64,000 bases of DNA from Streptomyces sp. NBC_00285. GTDB taxonomy: Bacteria > Actinomycetota > Actinomycetes > Streptomycetales > Streptomycetaceae. The notes beneath the pieces were generated by a model, which made no database searches, was not told the origin of the DNA, and saw only the letters and a list, made by a program, of their open reading frames with translations. The stretch is from the NCBI RefSeq assembly GCF_036174265.1, contig NZ_CP108055.1:7192001-7256000 (forward strand). Reading direction: 5' to 3'. A program made the translations under genes and the position numbers. This document shows, one piece after another, positions 33,370-42,102 of this stretch (its first letter is position 1; the number at the start of each line of letters is the position of its first letter).

Positions 33370-34727
33370 GGGGTCTCCTCTCCGTCGTACTGGCCGCGGG
33401 CCGAGTCGCTCACCCGGATCAGCAGGGCCACGATCGCCCAGTTGGTGACGACCGACGAGCCGCCCTGCGCGAGGAACGGCATCGCCATGCCGGTGAGCGG
33501 GATCAGTCCGCCGACCCCGCCCGCGATCACGAACACCTGGAGCGCCAGGATCGAGGCGAGCCCGGTCGCCAGCAGCCGCCCGAACGGGTCCCGCAGCGCG
33601 AGCCCCGCCCGGTAGCCGCGCTCCACGAGCAGGCCGTACAGCAGGAAGATCGCGGACAGACCGGCCAGGCCCAGCTCCTCGCCGGCCGTCGCCAGGATGA
33701 AGTCCGACTTCGCGGCGAAGCCGATCAGGTTCGAGTGCCCGAGCCCGAGCCCGGTGCCGAGGATCCCGCCCGCGGCGAACGCGAACAGGGACTGCGCGAG
33801 CTGGTTGGGGCCCTGGCCCGCGTCGATCGACGCGAACGGATGCAGCCAGTCCTCCACCCTGCTGTGCACGTGCGGCTCCAGCCAGCCCACGGCGAAGGCG
33901 CCGACGGCGGCCAGCAGCAGCCCCAGCGCGATCCAGCCGGTGAGCCCGGTGGCGACGTACAGGAGAACGACGAACAGGCCGAAGAACAGCAGCGAGGTGC
34001 CGAGGTCCCGCTCCAGGACCAGCACTCCGACGCTGATCAGCCAGATGGCGAGCAGCGGTCCGAGGACGCGGCCGGTGGGCAGTTGGAGTCCCCAGAGCCG
34101 TCGCCCGGCGAACGCCAGGGCGTTCCGGTTGGCCGCCAGGTAGGCGGCGAAGAACACCGCGAGCAGCACCTTCGCGAACTCGCCCGGCTGGATGGAGAAC
34201 CCGGCGATCCGGATCCAGATGCGGGCGCCGTTCACGGCGGGGAACAGGATCGGGAGGATCAGCAGGACCAGCGCGGCGGCGACACAGACGTAGGCGTACC
34301 GCTGCAGGACACGGTGGTCGCGCAGCGCGAGCACGACCACGATGAACAGGGTCACCCCGACCGTGGACCACACCAGCTGGGCGGGGGCCGCGCGGTCGCC
34401 GGGCGTCTCCAGGTCGAGCCGGTGGATGAGCACCAGGCCCAGGCCGTTGAGCAGCACGCCGATGGGCAGCAGGAGCGGATCGGCGTGAGGCGCCCGCAGG
34501 CGTACGGCGATATGGGCGACGAGCGCGAGCACGCCGAGCCCGGCGCCGTAACCGACGGCGCCGGGCGGGACGGAGCCGTTCTTGGCGAAGCCGACAGCGC
34601 AGTAGCCGTACACGCAGAGCAGGACGGCGAGGACGATGAGGGCCAGTTCGATGCCACGGCGCCGGGGCAGGCGTACCGCGGGAGCGGGGGCGTCCGCGGG
34701 GGCCACGGTGGTTCCGGCCTTGTTCAT
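33366..34727 (-). CDS. FtsW/RodA/SpoVE (SEDS) family glycosyltransferase
   Basis: 453 residues, about ten to twelve membrane helices. SEDS landmarks: RIWIRIAGFSIQPGEFAKVL in the middle, LERDLGTSLLFFGLF, and the C-terminal GLIPLTGMAMPFLAQGGSS. These proteins polymerise glycan strands from lipid II together with a class B PBP. The downstream PBP gene overlaps by GTGA, so the pair is co-translated. Streptomyces carry several such pairs for growth, division and sporulation; this one cannot be assigned from sequence alone. Confidence 0.95.
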   Translation of the reverse strand: MNKAGTTVAPADAPAPAVRLPRRRGIELALIVLAVLLCVYGYCAVGFAKNGSVPPGAVGYGAGLGVLALVAHIAVRLRAPHADPLLLPIGVLLNGLGLVLIHRLDLETPGDRAAPAQLVWSTVGVTLFIVVVLALRDHRVLQRYAYVCVAAALVLLILPILFPAVNGARIWIRIAGFSIQPGEFAKVLLAVFFAAYLAANRNALAFAGRRLWGLQLPTGRVLGPLLAIWLISVGVLVLERDLGTSLLFFGLFVVLLYVATGLTGWIALGLLLAAVGAFAVGWLEPHVHSRVEDWLHPFASIDAGQGPNQLAQSLFAFAAGGILGTGLGLGHSNLIGFAAKSDFILATAGEELGLAGLSAIFLLYGLLVERGYRAGLALRDPFGRLLATGLASILALQVFVIAGGVGGLIPLTGMAMPFLAQGGSSVVTNWAIVALLIRVSDSARGQYDGEETP

Positions 34728-34779
34728 GTCCGGAACCTACCCAAATAGGCAGTGATGTCTGCCTAGCTCGTGCGGGGTG

Positions 34780-35271
34780 TCAGCACCAGCGTGGCGTGGC
34801 GCCGAAGACGTGGATGTACCGGGCCGCCCCCCAGGCCCAGGTGCCGTCCGTGAGGAGGTACCAGGTGGAGTTGCCGTCGATGTTCTGGCCGCCGGTCTTG
34901 CAGAAGATCCTGACGGAATCGCCGTTGTCGGCCCACCGGATGATCTGCCCGCCGCGGTTCGGCGCACTGCGCAGCGCGAGCGAACTCGCCGTCACGACGC
35001 CCTTGTACAGCTGCTGGGTCTGGTTCTGGGTCTGGTTCTGGTTCTGGGTCTGGTGGTGACCCGGGTCCTGGTTCTGGCCCTGGCCCTGGCCCTGAAACTG
35101 GCCCTGGCCCTGGCCCTGGCCCTCGCCCTGATTCTGGGTCTGGTCCTGCTGGTTCCCCCAGTCGCCGTCGGAGCCGTCCCAGTCGTCACCGGCGACGGCA
35201 GGTGTGCCGAGGGCGGTGACGGCGAGAGCGCCGGCGGCGACGGCTATGGAGAGTCGGGAGCGCAGGGACAT
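34780..35271 (-). CDS. Secreted SH3-domain protein with Gln/Gly repeat
   Basis: 163 residues. Signal peptide about 1-27 (LSIAVAAGALAVTALGTPAVA). Residues about 38-85 are a Gln/Gly/Asn tract built from tandem GQ and QNQT units, encoded by short DNA repeats. The C-terminal about 75 residues form an SH3b-type domain (ASSLALRSAPNRGG, SVRIFCKTGGQNI, WYLLTDGTWAWGAARYI) with two cysteines. SH3b domains bind the cell wall. Likely an extracellular wall-associated protein. Its repeat tract will vary between strains. Confidence 0.85.
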   Translation of the reverse strand: MSLRSRLSIAVAAGALAVTALGTPAVAGDDWDGSDGDWGNQQDQTQNQGEGQGQGQGQFQGQGQGQNQDPGHHQTQNQNQTQNQTQQLYKGVVTASSLALRSAPNRGGQIIRWADNGDSVRIFCKTGGQNIDGNSTWYLLTDGTWAWGAARYIHVFGATPRWC

Positions 35272-35376
35272 GGGGTTACCTCCGTGAGCGGGGTACGAAC
35301 CTGACTGTTCGCCACGTTAGGAGGAGGCCGAGAAGGTCGCCTTTCGAGCGGGGCCATAGGAGAACCCGCCCGGGAA

Positions 35377-36612
35377 CTACCGCAACGTCAGTGTCGCGAC
35401 CGCCCCGCCGCCCTCGGCGTTCGCGAACGACAGTCGAGCCCCCAGCACCTCCGCCTGCCCCACCGCGATGGTCAGCCCCAGCCCGTGCCCGCGCGCCCCG
35501 CCCTCCGTACGGAACCGCTGCGGCCCGTGCTCGACGAGGTAGTCCGGAAACCCGTCCCCGTGGTCCCGGACCGTCACCACCGTCCCGTCCACGGTCAACG
35601 ACACCGGCCCCCGCCCGTGCCGGTGCGCGTTGGTCACCAGGTTCCCCAGCACCCGCTCCAGCCGCCGCCGGTCGGTGTCCACGGCCACATCCCGCACGAC
35701 GACGACCTCGGTGTCGGTCCCCGACGCCCGCACCACCCGCCCGGCCACGGCCGCCAGACGCTCCGTGTCCACTTCGAGCCGCTCCCGCCCGGTGTCCAGC
35801 CGGGAGATCTCCAGCAGATCCTCGGTCAGCGTCCGCAACGCCCCCACCCGGTCCCGCACCAGCTCCGTGGGCCGCCCCGGCGGCAACAGCTCGGCGGCCG
35901 CGTGCAACCCGGTCAGAGGCGTCCGCAACTCATGCGCGACATCCGCCGTGAACCGCTGCTCGCTCAGCAGTTTCCCCTGCAGGGACGCCGCCATGGTGTC
36001 CAGCGCGGCGGCCACCGCCGCCACCTCGTCCTGCGGCCGCGACGGATCCTTCGTACGGGGATCGTCGACGCGCGCGTCGAGGTCGCCCGCACTGATCCGC
36101 CGGGCCACCCGCGCGGTCGTGTGCAACCGTGTGGTCACCCGGGTGACCGCGAACGCACCCACCAGCAGCGTCGCCGTGATCGCCAGCCCCGACGACCAGA
36201 GGATCGCCCGGTCCAGCGCCGCGATCGTGCGCGCGTTCTGCGAGTAGTCGACCTCCACGGCCAGCGACCGGTCCCCGTCCACCGGACCCGCCGCCCACAT
36301 CGTCGGGCGCCCGCCGTGCACGCCGACCATCGTGCCGCGGTCCCCGGCGACCGCCAGCGCCCGCAACGACCCGGGCAGGTCCGGCGGATCCACACCGGCG
36401 TCCCACTTCAGCGTGTCCCCGGCCTCGTACGCCTCGGTCGCGTCCTTGAGCCGGCTCAACGCCAGGTCACGCGCCTCGCCGACGGTCTGGTTCGTCACCG
36501 AGACGTGCACGAGGACACCGAGCAGCGCGGCGAGCGCGCAGCACATGACGGTGATGAAGACGGCGGCCTTCACAGCGAGCGTGCCGGACCAGCGGGGAAG
36601 CGCGAGTCTCAT
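35377..36612 (-). CDS. Sensor histidine kinase without adjacent response regulator
   Basis: 411 residues from ATG 36612, overlapping the lipoprotein stop by ATGA. TM1 about 12-35, an external loop of about 110 residues, TM2 (WSSGLAITATLLVGAFAVT), HAMP (ARRISAGDLDARV), H-box FTADVAHELRTPLTG, a short N-box LGNLVTNAHRHG, and G boxes DHGDGFP and GHGLGLTIAV. The layout is like the envelope-stress sensor CseC, whose locus also has a lipoprotein (CseA), but no response-regulator or sigma gene is next to it here. Confidence 0.9.
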   Translation of the reverse strand: MRLALPRWSGTLAVKAAVFITVMCCALAALLGVLVHVSVTNQTVGEARDLALSRLKDATEAYEAGDTLKWDAGVDPPDLPGSLRALAVAGDRGTMVGVHGGRPTMWAAGPVDGDRSLAVEVDYSQNARTIAALDRAILWSSGLAITATLLVGAFAVTRVTTRLHTTARVARRISAGDLDARVDDPRTKDPSRPQDEVAAVAAALDTMAASLQGKLLSEQRFTADVAHELRTPLTGLHAAAELLPPGRPTELVRDRVGALRTLTEDLLEISRLDTGRERLEVDTERLAAVAGRVVRASGTDTEVVVVRDVAVDTDRRRLERVLGNLVTNAHRHGRGPVSLTVDGTVVTVRDHGDGFPDYLVEHGPQRFRTEGGARGHGLGLTIAVGQAEVLGARLSFANAEGGGAVATLTLR

Positions 36613-37367
36613 CGCGTGCTCGCGGACGGGCCGGGCGAGCTGCCGGGGCCATGGGTGCTCTTGCCCGTGCGGAGCATCTCGTCGTGGGTGAGGAGCATCG
36701 CTTTCTGTTCCGGGTCCCAGGTCCACTGGAGCCGGTACTCGTACCCGGCCACCTCGGACGGCGAACGGATGATGACGGACCGCCCGGCCAGCTCCACCCC
36801 GCTGACCGCGTCCTCCCAGTGCATGACCTGCACGAGCCGGTGCTTCTCGACGGTGTACACGCGTACGGCGGTGATGCTGCCGGGCAGCTGGCGGAAGCCC
36901 AGCGTCAGGTCCTCACGCCCGTCGCCGGTGAGGTCGCGGTAGTACGGCCGCAGGACGGGGCACTTCTTCCCGGCCGCGCCGCTCCTGCCGCAGTCGTCCA
37001 TCAGCCGGGCCGTCGTCACATAGCCCCCCGCGGAGTAGTCGCCGGGGGCCGACCTGATCTCGGCGCGGACGACCGCGACCGGGTCCACCGCGCGGATGTC
37101 GTCACCGGGGACGGAGACGCCCTTGACGACCTCCGTGTCCACCTCGTCGATGGTGAAGGCGGGGCTGGCGGCGGGCGTCAGCTGCGGCCAGAGCCGGTCC
37201 GGACCGGTCGCGGTCGGCGTCGAGCCAGCACCGACCAGGTCGCCCGCGTCACCGCAGCCCGCCGCGGCCGCCACCAGCAGCGCGACCACGGCGACGGCAC
37301 GGGCCGTACGGCGTGCGCGTGCCGTGTCGGCGCGAGGCGTACGGGATGCGCGGCGGGCGGGTGGCAC
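36609..37367 (-). CDS. Predicted lipoprotein coupled to the sensor kinase
   Basis: 252 residues from GTG 37367 (AGGAG four bases upstream; the frame is open further up but lacks such a site). Basic N-terminus, hydrophobic AVAVVALLVAAAAG, then the lipobox cysteine in AAAAGCGD, so it is a membrane lipoprotein outside the cell. The mature part has several Asp/Gly stretches and a DLTGDGREDLTLGF FG-GAP-like motif near the middle, suggesting a small repeat or calcium-binding element. The ATGA overlap with the kinase suggests it modulates the sensor, as CseA does for CseC; that is inference. Confidence 0.85.
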   Translation of the reverse strand: MPPARRASRTPRADTARARRTARAVAVVALLVAAAAGCGDAGDLVGAGSTPTATGPDRLWPQLTPAASPAFTIDEVDTEVVKGVSVPGDDIRAVDPVAVVRAEIRSAPGDYSAGGYVTTARLMDDCGRSGAAGKKCPVLRPYYRDLTGDGREDLTLGFRQLPGSITAVRVYTVEKHRLVQVMHWEDAVSGVELAGRSVIIRSPSEVAGYEYRLQWTWDPEQKAMLLTHDEMLRTGKSTHGPGSSPGPSASTR

Positions 37368-37400
37368 TGTGCTCCTGGGGGTGTGCGCCTGAGGTCTGAC

Positions 37401-37445
37401 CTGGGATGTGCGACTGGGATGTGCACCTCGGATGTGCACCTGGGT
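37401..37445. repeat. Three tandem direct repeats in the lipoprotein promoter region
   Basis: GGATGTGC occurs three times at 15-16 base intervals within units CTGGGATGTGCGA, CTGGGATGTGCACCT and CGGATGTGCACCTGGG. They sit about 40-80 bases upstream of the lipoprotein start and could be regulatory repeats for a DNA-binding response regulator. Confidence 0.45.
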
Positions 37446-37526
37446 TCCGGGCCGGGGGCGTGCGTCGGCCCCGGCCACTTTATTCGTGTGGAAGTCGTCT
37501 TTGCGTTCCGGCAGGTCCGGACGGCC

Positions 37527-38123
37527 CTACTCGGTCAGCTCCTCCAGCAGCCGGGCCGTCGGCAGACCGGCGCGGAGGTACTCCACGAACAGCTCGTTGT
37601 GCAGCGCCCACGGCGAGCGCCGGCGCCGGATCAGCCGGATCGCCTCGTCGGCCGTATGCCCCCTGTGGACCAGGGCGTGCGCCACGACCAGCCCCGAACG
37701 GTTGTAGCCGTGGTAACAGCGGGCGAGGACCTTGCGGCCCTCGTCCAGTGCGTCGCTCGCGGCCCGTGCCAGGCGCATCACGCCCGCGAGCTGCGTCCCG
37801 TCCAGCGGGCCGTCCGGAATCGGCCACACATGGTGCTCGACGCCCGGATCGGGACCGTGGCCGGGCAGCCGCAATAACGTCTGCACGACGTCGAACTCGT
37901 CCCGTACGACCGCGAACTCCCGTTGCCCGGAAAGGCCCTGGAACTCATGCCCGCCCATCCACAGGCCGGGCACGACCTCGTCCCACGCCCGGTCCGGAGC
38001 CGGTACATCGGGTTGCTTCCTGCGGGTCCGCAACAGCGCCTCCCCAAGCCCCTGCGACAAGCCCTGCAACTCCACCCAAAGGTAGCCGCCTTCTTGCCTG
38101 CGCAGCACCCCGCCTGTTCCCAT
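37527..38123 (-). CDS. Dual-specificity/tyrosine phosphatase-like protein
   Basis: 198 residues. Carries the PTP P-loop CYHGYNRSGL (C-x5-R) at about 136-145, preceded by a conserved TLLRLPGHGP region, DGPLDGTQLAGVMRLARAA, and followed by VVAHALVHRGHTADEAIRLIR. These match the DSP/PTP superfamily as found in actinobacteria. The general acid is not certain. Predicted cytosolic. The start at 38123 lies only 20 bases from the divergent gene at 38144; a later start such as GTG 38075 would leave room for promoters. Confidence 0.82.
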   Translation of the reverse strand: MGTGGVLRRQEGGYLWVELQGLSQGLGEALLRTRRKQPDVPAPDRAWDEVVPGLWMGGHEFQGLSGQREFAVVRDEFDVVQTLLRLPGHGPDPGVEHHVWPIPDGPLDGTQLAGVMRLARAASDALDEGRKVLARCYHGYNRSGLVVAHALVHRGHTADEAIRLIRRRRSPWALHNELFVEYLRAGLPTARLLEELTE

Positions 38124-38143
38124 GGTCGGTGGGGTGATGGTGC

Positions 38144-38947
38144 ATGAGCGGACTGCGCGTCGTACCGACCTGGCGCCACGGTCAGGAACGTCTGTACGTC
38201 TGCCTCACGGACGGCAGGAACATCGCCTGGTACGACCGTGAGGCGGCCCGGGTCAATCTGCTGAGCGAGGACCGCCGAGAGGATGTGCTGGACGCCCTCG
38301 GGCCCTTCCTGACCGGCCGGGTGGCCGTGGGCCCACCCCCGGTGCCGACGCCCGCCGAACTGGCCCGGCTCTCCCTCCACCCGGACGACGACCTCGCACC
38401 CAACCGGCCCGGCGAGGTCCTCCAGATCGCTCTCGACCGGGACCCCGGAACCTCGCACCGGCTCCGCCGCGACCCTCGCAGGCGCGCGCTGGAGGCCGAG
38501 CAGACGGTGGGCGACGCCCTGGACCGCCTGGACGGAGCGGGCTGGCACACCCTGCACTCCGTCCCCCTCCCCGGCGGCGACCACGTCCACCATCTCGTGA
38601 TCGGCCCCGGCGGACTGTTCGCCGTGCACGCGCTGTACGCCCGCAAGCAGCGAGTCACGGTCACCGACCCGATGGTCGCCCTCGGCCGCCGCGCCCCCGA
38701 GCCACTGCTGCGCCGCGTCCGCGCCGACGCCGACCGGGCCTCCTACGCCCTCACGGCCGAGATCCGCCCGGTCCTCGCCCTCGTCGGCCCCACCGACATC
38801 ACGGTCACCCTCCCGCCCCGCGAGGTCCGCATCCTCGACGCCACGGACCTCGAAGGCCTCGCCCGACTCGGCGGAGTCCTGAAACCGGCAGACGTGGAGG
38901 CCCTGCACGCGATGGCCCGAGACCGCCACACCTGGACAAAGGCCTGA
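38144..38947 (+). CDS. NERD-domain protein
   Basis: 267 residues from ATG 38144. Residues about 120-185 form a nuclease-related (NERD) core: EAEQTVGDALDRL, GWHTLHSVPLPGGDHVHHLV, IGPGGLFAVHALYAR, then KQRVTV. The DHVHHLVIGPGG segment takes the place of the usual D-H-x-x-x-G-x-G nuclease strand. NERD proteins are related to restriction-endonuclease folds, but their roles are mostly unknown. The N-terminal about 110 residues are less conserved. It is divergent from the phosphatase. Downstream lies a repeat array. Confidence 0.8.
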   Translation: MSGLRVVPTWRHGQERLYVCLTDGRNIAWYDREAARVNLLSEDRREDVLDALGPFLTGRVAVGPPPVPTPAELARLSLHPDDDLAPNRPGEVLQIALDRDPGTSHRLRRDPRRRALEAEQTVGDALDRLDGAGWHTLHSVPLPGGDHVHHLVIGPGGLFAVHALYARKQRVTVTDPMVALGRRAPEPLLRRVRADADRASYALTAEIRPVLALVGPTDITVTLPPREVRILDATDLEGLARLGGVLKPADVEALHAMARDRHTWTKA

Positions 38948-38995
38948 CCCAAAGCCAGGGGCCAGGGGGCCAAGCCCAAGCCGCGCGCACGACAC

Positions 38996-39240
38996 CCACC
39001 CAGGGGCGCGGGGAACTGCGCGACCAGCCACAACGGCGCCGCACCCGCCGAATCACCCGTCCCGACGTGGCGCACCCAGGGGCACAGGGAACGACCCGTC
39101 CCGACCCGGCACCCACCCAGAGTCACGGGGGAGCCACCCGACCGACACTCACCCAGGGGCGCGGGGAACTGCGCGACCAGCCCCGACGGCGCCGCACCCG
39201 CCAAGCCACCCAAGGGGCGCGGGGAACTGCGCGACCGACC
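38996..39240 (+). repeat. Degenerate tandem array of the dispersed repeat
   Basis: Five related units, each starting CACCCAG or CACCCAAG, begin near 38997, 39073, 39114, 39150 and 39208. Units 1, 4 and 5 carry the full core GCGCGGGGAACTGCGCGA; units 2 and 3 are degraded. Spacing is uneven (about 36-76 bases). All lie on the plus strand between the NERD gene and the LigD-type polymerase gene. The 350-base gap 38,948-39,295 holds nothing else. Confidence 0.8.
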
Positions 39241-39295
39241 ACAACGCACCCGCACCCGCACCCGCACTCACCGAACCCCCGACCCCGGCACCCCC

Positions 39296-40177
39296 TCACG
39301 GCAACGCCGCCGCCCCCGCACGGTCAAGAAGCGGAGCCAACAGGTCGCCGTAATCCTCCAGCCGTGCTCCCATGTCCCCCGCCTGGAAGGCAAGTTGCCC
39401 CGGCGCCCCACACCCCGAGACCTCCGCCCACGTCACCGGCGCAGACACCAGAGGAAGAGCCCGCGCCCGCAGGGTGTACGGCGTGGCCGTGGTCTTGCGG
39501 GCAGCGTTCTGACTCCAGTCCACGAAAACCTTCCCGGGACGCAGATTCCGGGTCATCCGGTGCAGAGCCAGCCGCGGCATCGCCCGCTCAGCCTCCATGG
39601 CGAGCTGCTTGGCGTACTCCGACACCCGGTCGGACGACGATCCCCGGACCGCCGCCAGCAGATGCAGCCCCTTCGACCCGGCGGTCTTCGGGTACGCCTG
39701 GATACCGTCCGTCGCCAGCCGTTCCCTGAGCCACAGGGCCACCTCGCAGCACTCGACGACCGTGGCGGGCGGGCCCGGGTCGAGGTCGAGGACCAGACGG
39801 TCGGCCTCGTCGAGGGTGCCGACCGGCCACTGGTGGGTGTGGAACTCGGTGACCAGGTTGGCGGCCCACATCAGGCTCGCGAGGTCCTGGACCAGCACCA
39901 TCCGGGCCGGGCCCTCGGAACGGGAGACCTCGGCCGTGGTGACCCAGTCGGGCGTACCCGGGGGGACGTTCTTGGTGAAGAACACCTGGCCCTCGGGCCC
40001 GTCCGGATAGCGCAGGAAGGAGACCGGGCGGTCCCGCAGATGGGGGAGGAGGACGTCGGCGATCGTGGCGTAGTAGTGGAGCAGCTCGCCCTTGGTGAAG
40101 CCGGTCGCCGGATACAGCACCTTCTCCAGGTTGCTGAGCGCGAGCCGTCTCCCCTCCACCTCTGTGATCGGCGTCAT
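39296..40177 (-). CDS. LigD-type NHEJ DNA polymerase / primase (PolDom)
   Basis: 293 residues: a stand-alone polymerase domain without ligase or nuclease parts. Archaeo-eukaryotic primase-type metal ligands are Asp131 and Asp133 in LVLDLDPGPP and Asp220 in VFVDWSQN. Other family features are LSNLEKVLYPATGFTKGEL at the N-terminus and PKTAGSKGLHLLAAV. The enzyme fills in and trims ends in Ku-dependent double-strand break repair. It is divergent from the Ku gene with about 60 bases between. In Streptomyces a stand-alone gene of this type (polK) sits beside kuA in the core genome; the match in order and size supports that identity. Confidence 0.9.
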   Translation of the reverse strand: MTPITEVEGRRLALSNLEKVLYPATGFTKGELLHYYATIADVLLPHLRDRPVSFLRYPDGPEGQVFFTKNVPPGTPDWVTTAEVSRSEGPARMVLVQDLASLMWAANLVTEFHTHQWPVGTLDEADRLVLDLDPGPPATVVECCEVALWLRERLATDGIQAYPKTAGSKGLHLLAAVRGSSSDRVSEYAKQLAMEAERAMPRLALHRMTRNLRPGKVFVDWSQNAARKTTATPYTLRARALPLVSAPVTWAEVSGCGAPGQLAFQAGDMGARLEDYGDLLAPLLDRAGAAALP

Positions 40178-40239
40178 ACGATGAGAATCTCACGCATATC
40201 TAAATAAAACGGTGCGAAAGCTCAGAAAGGGTGCTGCTG

Positions 40240-41289
40240 GTGAGATCCATATGGAACGGCGCCATCTCGTTCGGCCTGGTCAGCATCCCGATCAAGCTGG
40301 TGAACGCCACCGAGAGCCACTCGATCTCCTTCCGCCAGATCCACACCGAGGACGGCGGCCGCATCCGCTACCGCAAGGTGTGCGAACTGGAGGACCGCGA
40401 GGTCAGCCAGGCGGAGATCGGCAAGGCGTACGAGGACGCGGACGGCACCGTCATTCCGATCACCGACGAGGACCTTGCCCACCTGCCGCTTCCGACGGCG
40501 AAGACCATCGAGATCGTCGCCTTCGTCCCGGGCGACCGGATCGACCCGCTCCAGATGGACGCCGCGTACTACCTCCAGGCGGGCGGCGTGCCCGCAGCCA
40601 AGCCGTACATCCTGCTGAGGGAGGCGCTGAAGCGCAGCAACAAGGTGGCCATCGCCAAGTTCGCGCTGCGCGGGCGGGAGCGGCTGGGCATGCTGCGGGT
40701 GGTGGAGGACGCCATCGCGCTGCACGGCCTGCTGTGGCCGGACGAGGTCCGCGCGCCGGAGGGACTCGCCCCCGACACCAAGGTCACCGTCAGCGACAAG
40801 GAACTCGACCTCGCCGACGCCCTGATGGACACCCTCGGCGAGATCGACCTGGACGAACTGCACGACGAGTACCGCGAGGCACTGGAGGAGGTCGTCGCCG
40901 CGAAGGCCGCCGGAGAGGCCCCGCCACAGTCCCCCGAACCGGCCCACAGCGGCAAGGTCCTCGACCTGATGGCCGCGCTGGAGAAGAGCGTGCGGGACGC
41001 CAAGGAGTCGCGGGGCGAGGAGCAGGCGGAGGTCAGGCAGCTGCCACAGCGGAAGTCGGCGCGGGCCGCACCGAAGCAGACGGGTGGAAAGAAGTCGACG
41101 GCCGCCACGAAGAGCACCCCGGCCGCGAAGAAGACGGCGGCGAAGTCGTCGCAGGGAACGAAGAAGACGGCGTCGTCAACGAAGAGCACCGGCACAGCCG
41201 GCAAGAGCGCGGCCGCGAAGAGGACGGCGTCGGCGAAGAAGACAACGACCGCGAAGAAGACCACGGCCGCCCGCAAGAAGACCGCGTGA
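40240..41289 (+). CDS. ku: Ku homodimer, NHEJ end-binding protein
   Basis: 349 residues from GTG 40240, chosen because Ku proteins begin (M/V)RSIWNGAISFG and AGAAAGG lies nine bases upstream. The core Ku domain (about 1-260) shows FGLVSIPIKLVNAT, FRQIHTEDGGRIRYRKVC and VAIAKFALRGRERLG. The last about 85 residues are a Lys/Ala/Thr-rich tail (KKTTTAKKTTAARKK), typical of actinobacterial Ku with extended DNA-binding tails. It binds double-strand ends and recruits the polymerase and a ligase encoded elsewhere. Confidence 0.95.
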   Translation: MRSIWNGAISFGLVSIPIKLVNATESHSISFRQIHTEDGGRIRYRKVCELEDREVSQAEIGKAYEDADGTVIPITDEDLAHLPLPTAKTIEIVAFVPGDRIDPLQMDAAYYLQAGGVPAAKPYILLREALKRSNKVAIAKFALRGRERLGMLRVVEDAIALHGLLWPDEVRAPEGLAPDTKVTVSDKELDLADALMDTLGEIDLDELHDEYREALEEVVAAKAAGEAPPQSPEPAHSGKVLDLMAALEKSVRDAKESRGEEQAEVRQLPQRKSARAAPKQTGGKKSTAATKSTPAAKKTAAKSSQGTKKTASSTKSTGTAGKSAAAKRTASAKKTTTAKKTTAARKKTA

Positions 41290-41349
41290 CCTGCGTACTG
41301 CCTCCGAAACGGCTCGGCAGCCGCAGGTCCCGTCAGCTGTTCGGCGACG

Positions 41350-41850
41350 TCAGCCGACGACCTTCGCGGACTCGATGATCACCGGCTCGACCGGCACGTC
41401 ACCGTGACCGCGGCTGCTGCCGGTCGGCACGACCTTGATCCGGTCGACGACGTCCTTGCCCTCGACGACCTTGCCGAACACGGTGTAGCCCCAGCCGTTC
41501 GGGGTCTGGGACTTGTAGTTGAGGAACTCGTTGTCCCCGACGTTGATGAAGAACTGGGCGGTCGCCGAGTGCGGGGCGCTGGTACGCGCCATCGCCACGG
41601 TGTACTCGTTGTTCTTCAGACCGTTGTCGGCCTCGTTCTGGACCGGCTCAAGGGTGGACTTCTGCAGCATCTGCTGGGTGAAGCCACCGCCCTGGACCAT
41701 GAAGCCGTCGATCACACGGTGGAAGATCGTGCCGTCGTAGTGCCCGTTGCCGACGTACGTCAGGAAGTTCGCGACGGACTTGGGCGCCTCGGCGTCGGCC
41801 AGCTCGAGAACGATGCTGCCGAAGTTAGTGGTCAGCTCGACCCTGGACAT
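41350..41850 (-). CDS. Cyclophilin-type peptidyl-prolyl isomerase
   Basis: 166 residues from ATG 41850 (AGAAAGGGA eight bases upstream). A short cytosolic cyclophilin: FGSIVLELADAEAPKSVANFL, YDGTIFHRVIDGFMVQGG with the catalytic Arg of FHRV, SATAQFFINVGDNEFL, and GYTVFGKVVEGKDVVD. PpiB-like. It catalyses cis-trans isomerisation at proline and helps protein folding. Convergent with ku. Confidence 0.95.
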   Translation of the reverse strand: MSRVELTTNFGSIVLELADAEAPKSVANFLTYVGNGHYDGTIFHRVIDGFMVQGGGFTQQMLQKSTLEPVQNEADNGLKNNEYTVAMARTSAPHSATAQFFINVGDNEFLNYKSQTPNGWGYTVFGKVVEGKDVVDRIKVVPTGSSRGHGDVPVEPVIIESAKVVG

Positions 41851-42102
41851 GGGAATCGTCCCTTTCTGGTGGGGCATGGCCGAAGCATCTTGTCACACGG
41901 CTGTGCGGGTACCGGGGTCATGGACACCCACCACCGCCCGCTCGCCGTCGCCTGCCTCCCAGGACGCCCGCGCCCGCGACCGCCGTACGACAGCGTCGGA
42001 TCCGTCGGCCGCCCATGACCGCCGTGTGGGTGACGCCGGGGAAGGCCGGCTCCGCGAGCCGTCGAGGACGACCTCGTGCCGTGCTCCGCAGGGCGAAGCG
42101 GT

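Noticed and set aside
34780..35271. Gln/Gly tract as an amyloid or prion domain
   Set aside because: The tract is short, built from simple DNA repeats, and sits between a signal peptide and an SH3 domain. A flexible linker is the simpler reading.
38996..39240. CRISPR-like array
   Set aside because: Unit spacing is uneven, several units are degenerate, the intervals are related to each other, and no cas genes are adjacent. It is an array of a dispersed repeat.
40240..41289. Lys/Ala/Thr-rich tail of Ku as a separate histone-like gene
   Set aside because: It is continuous with the Ku frame. Lysine-rich Ku tails are usual in actinobacteria.
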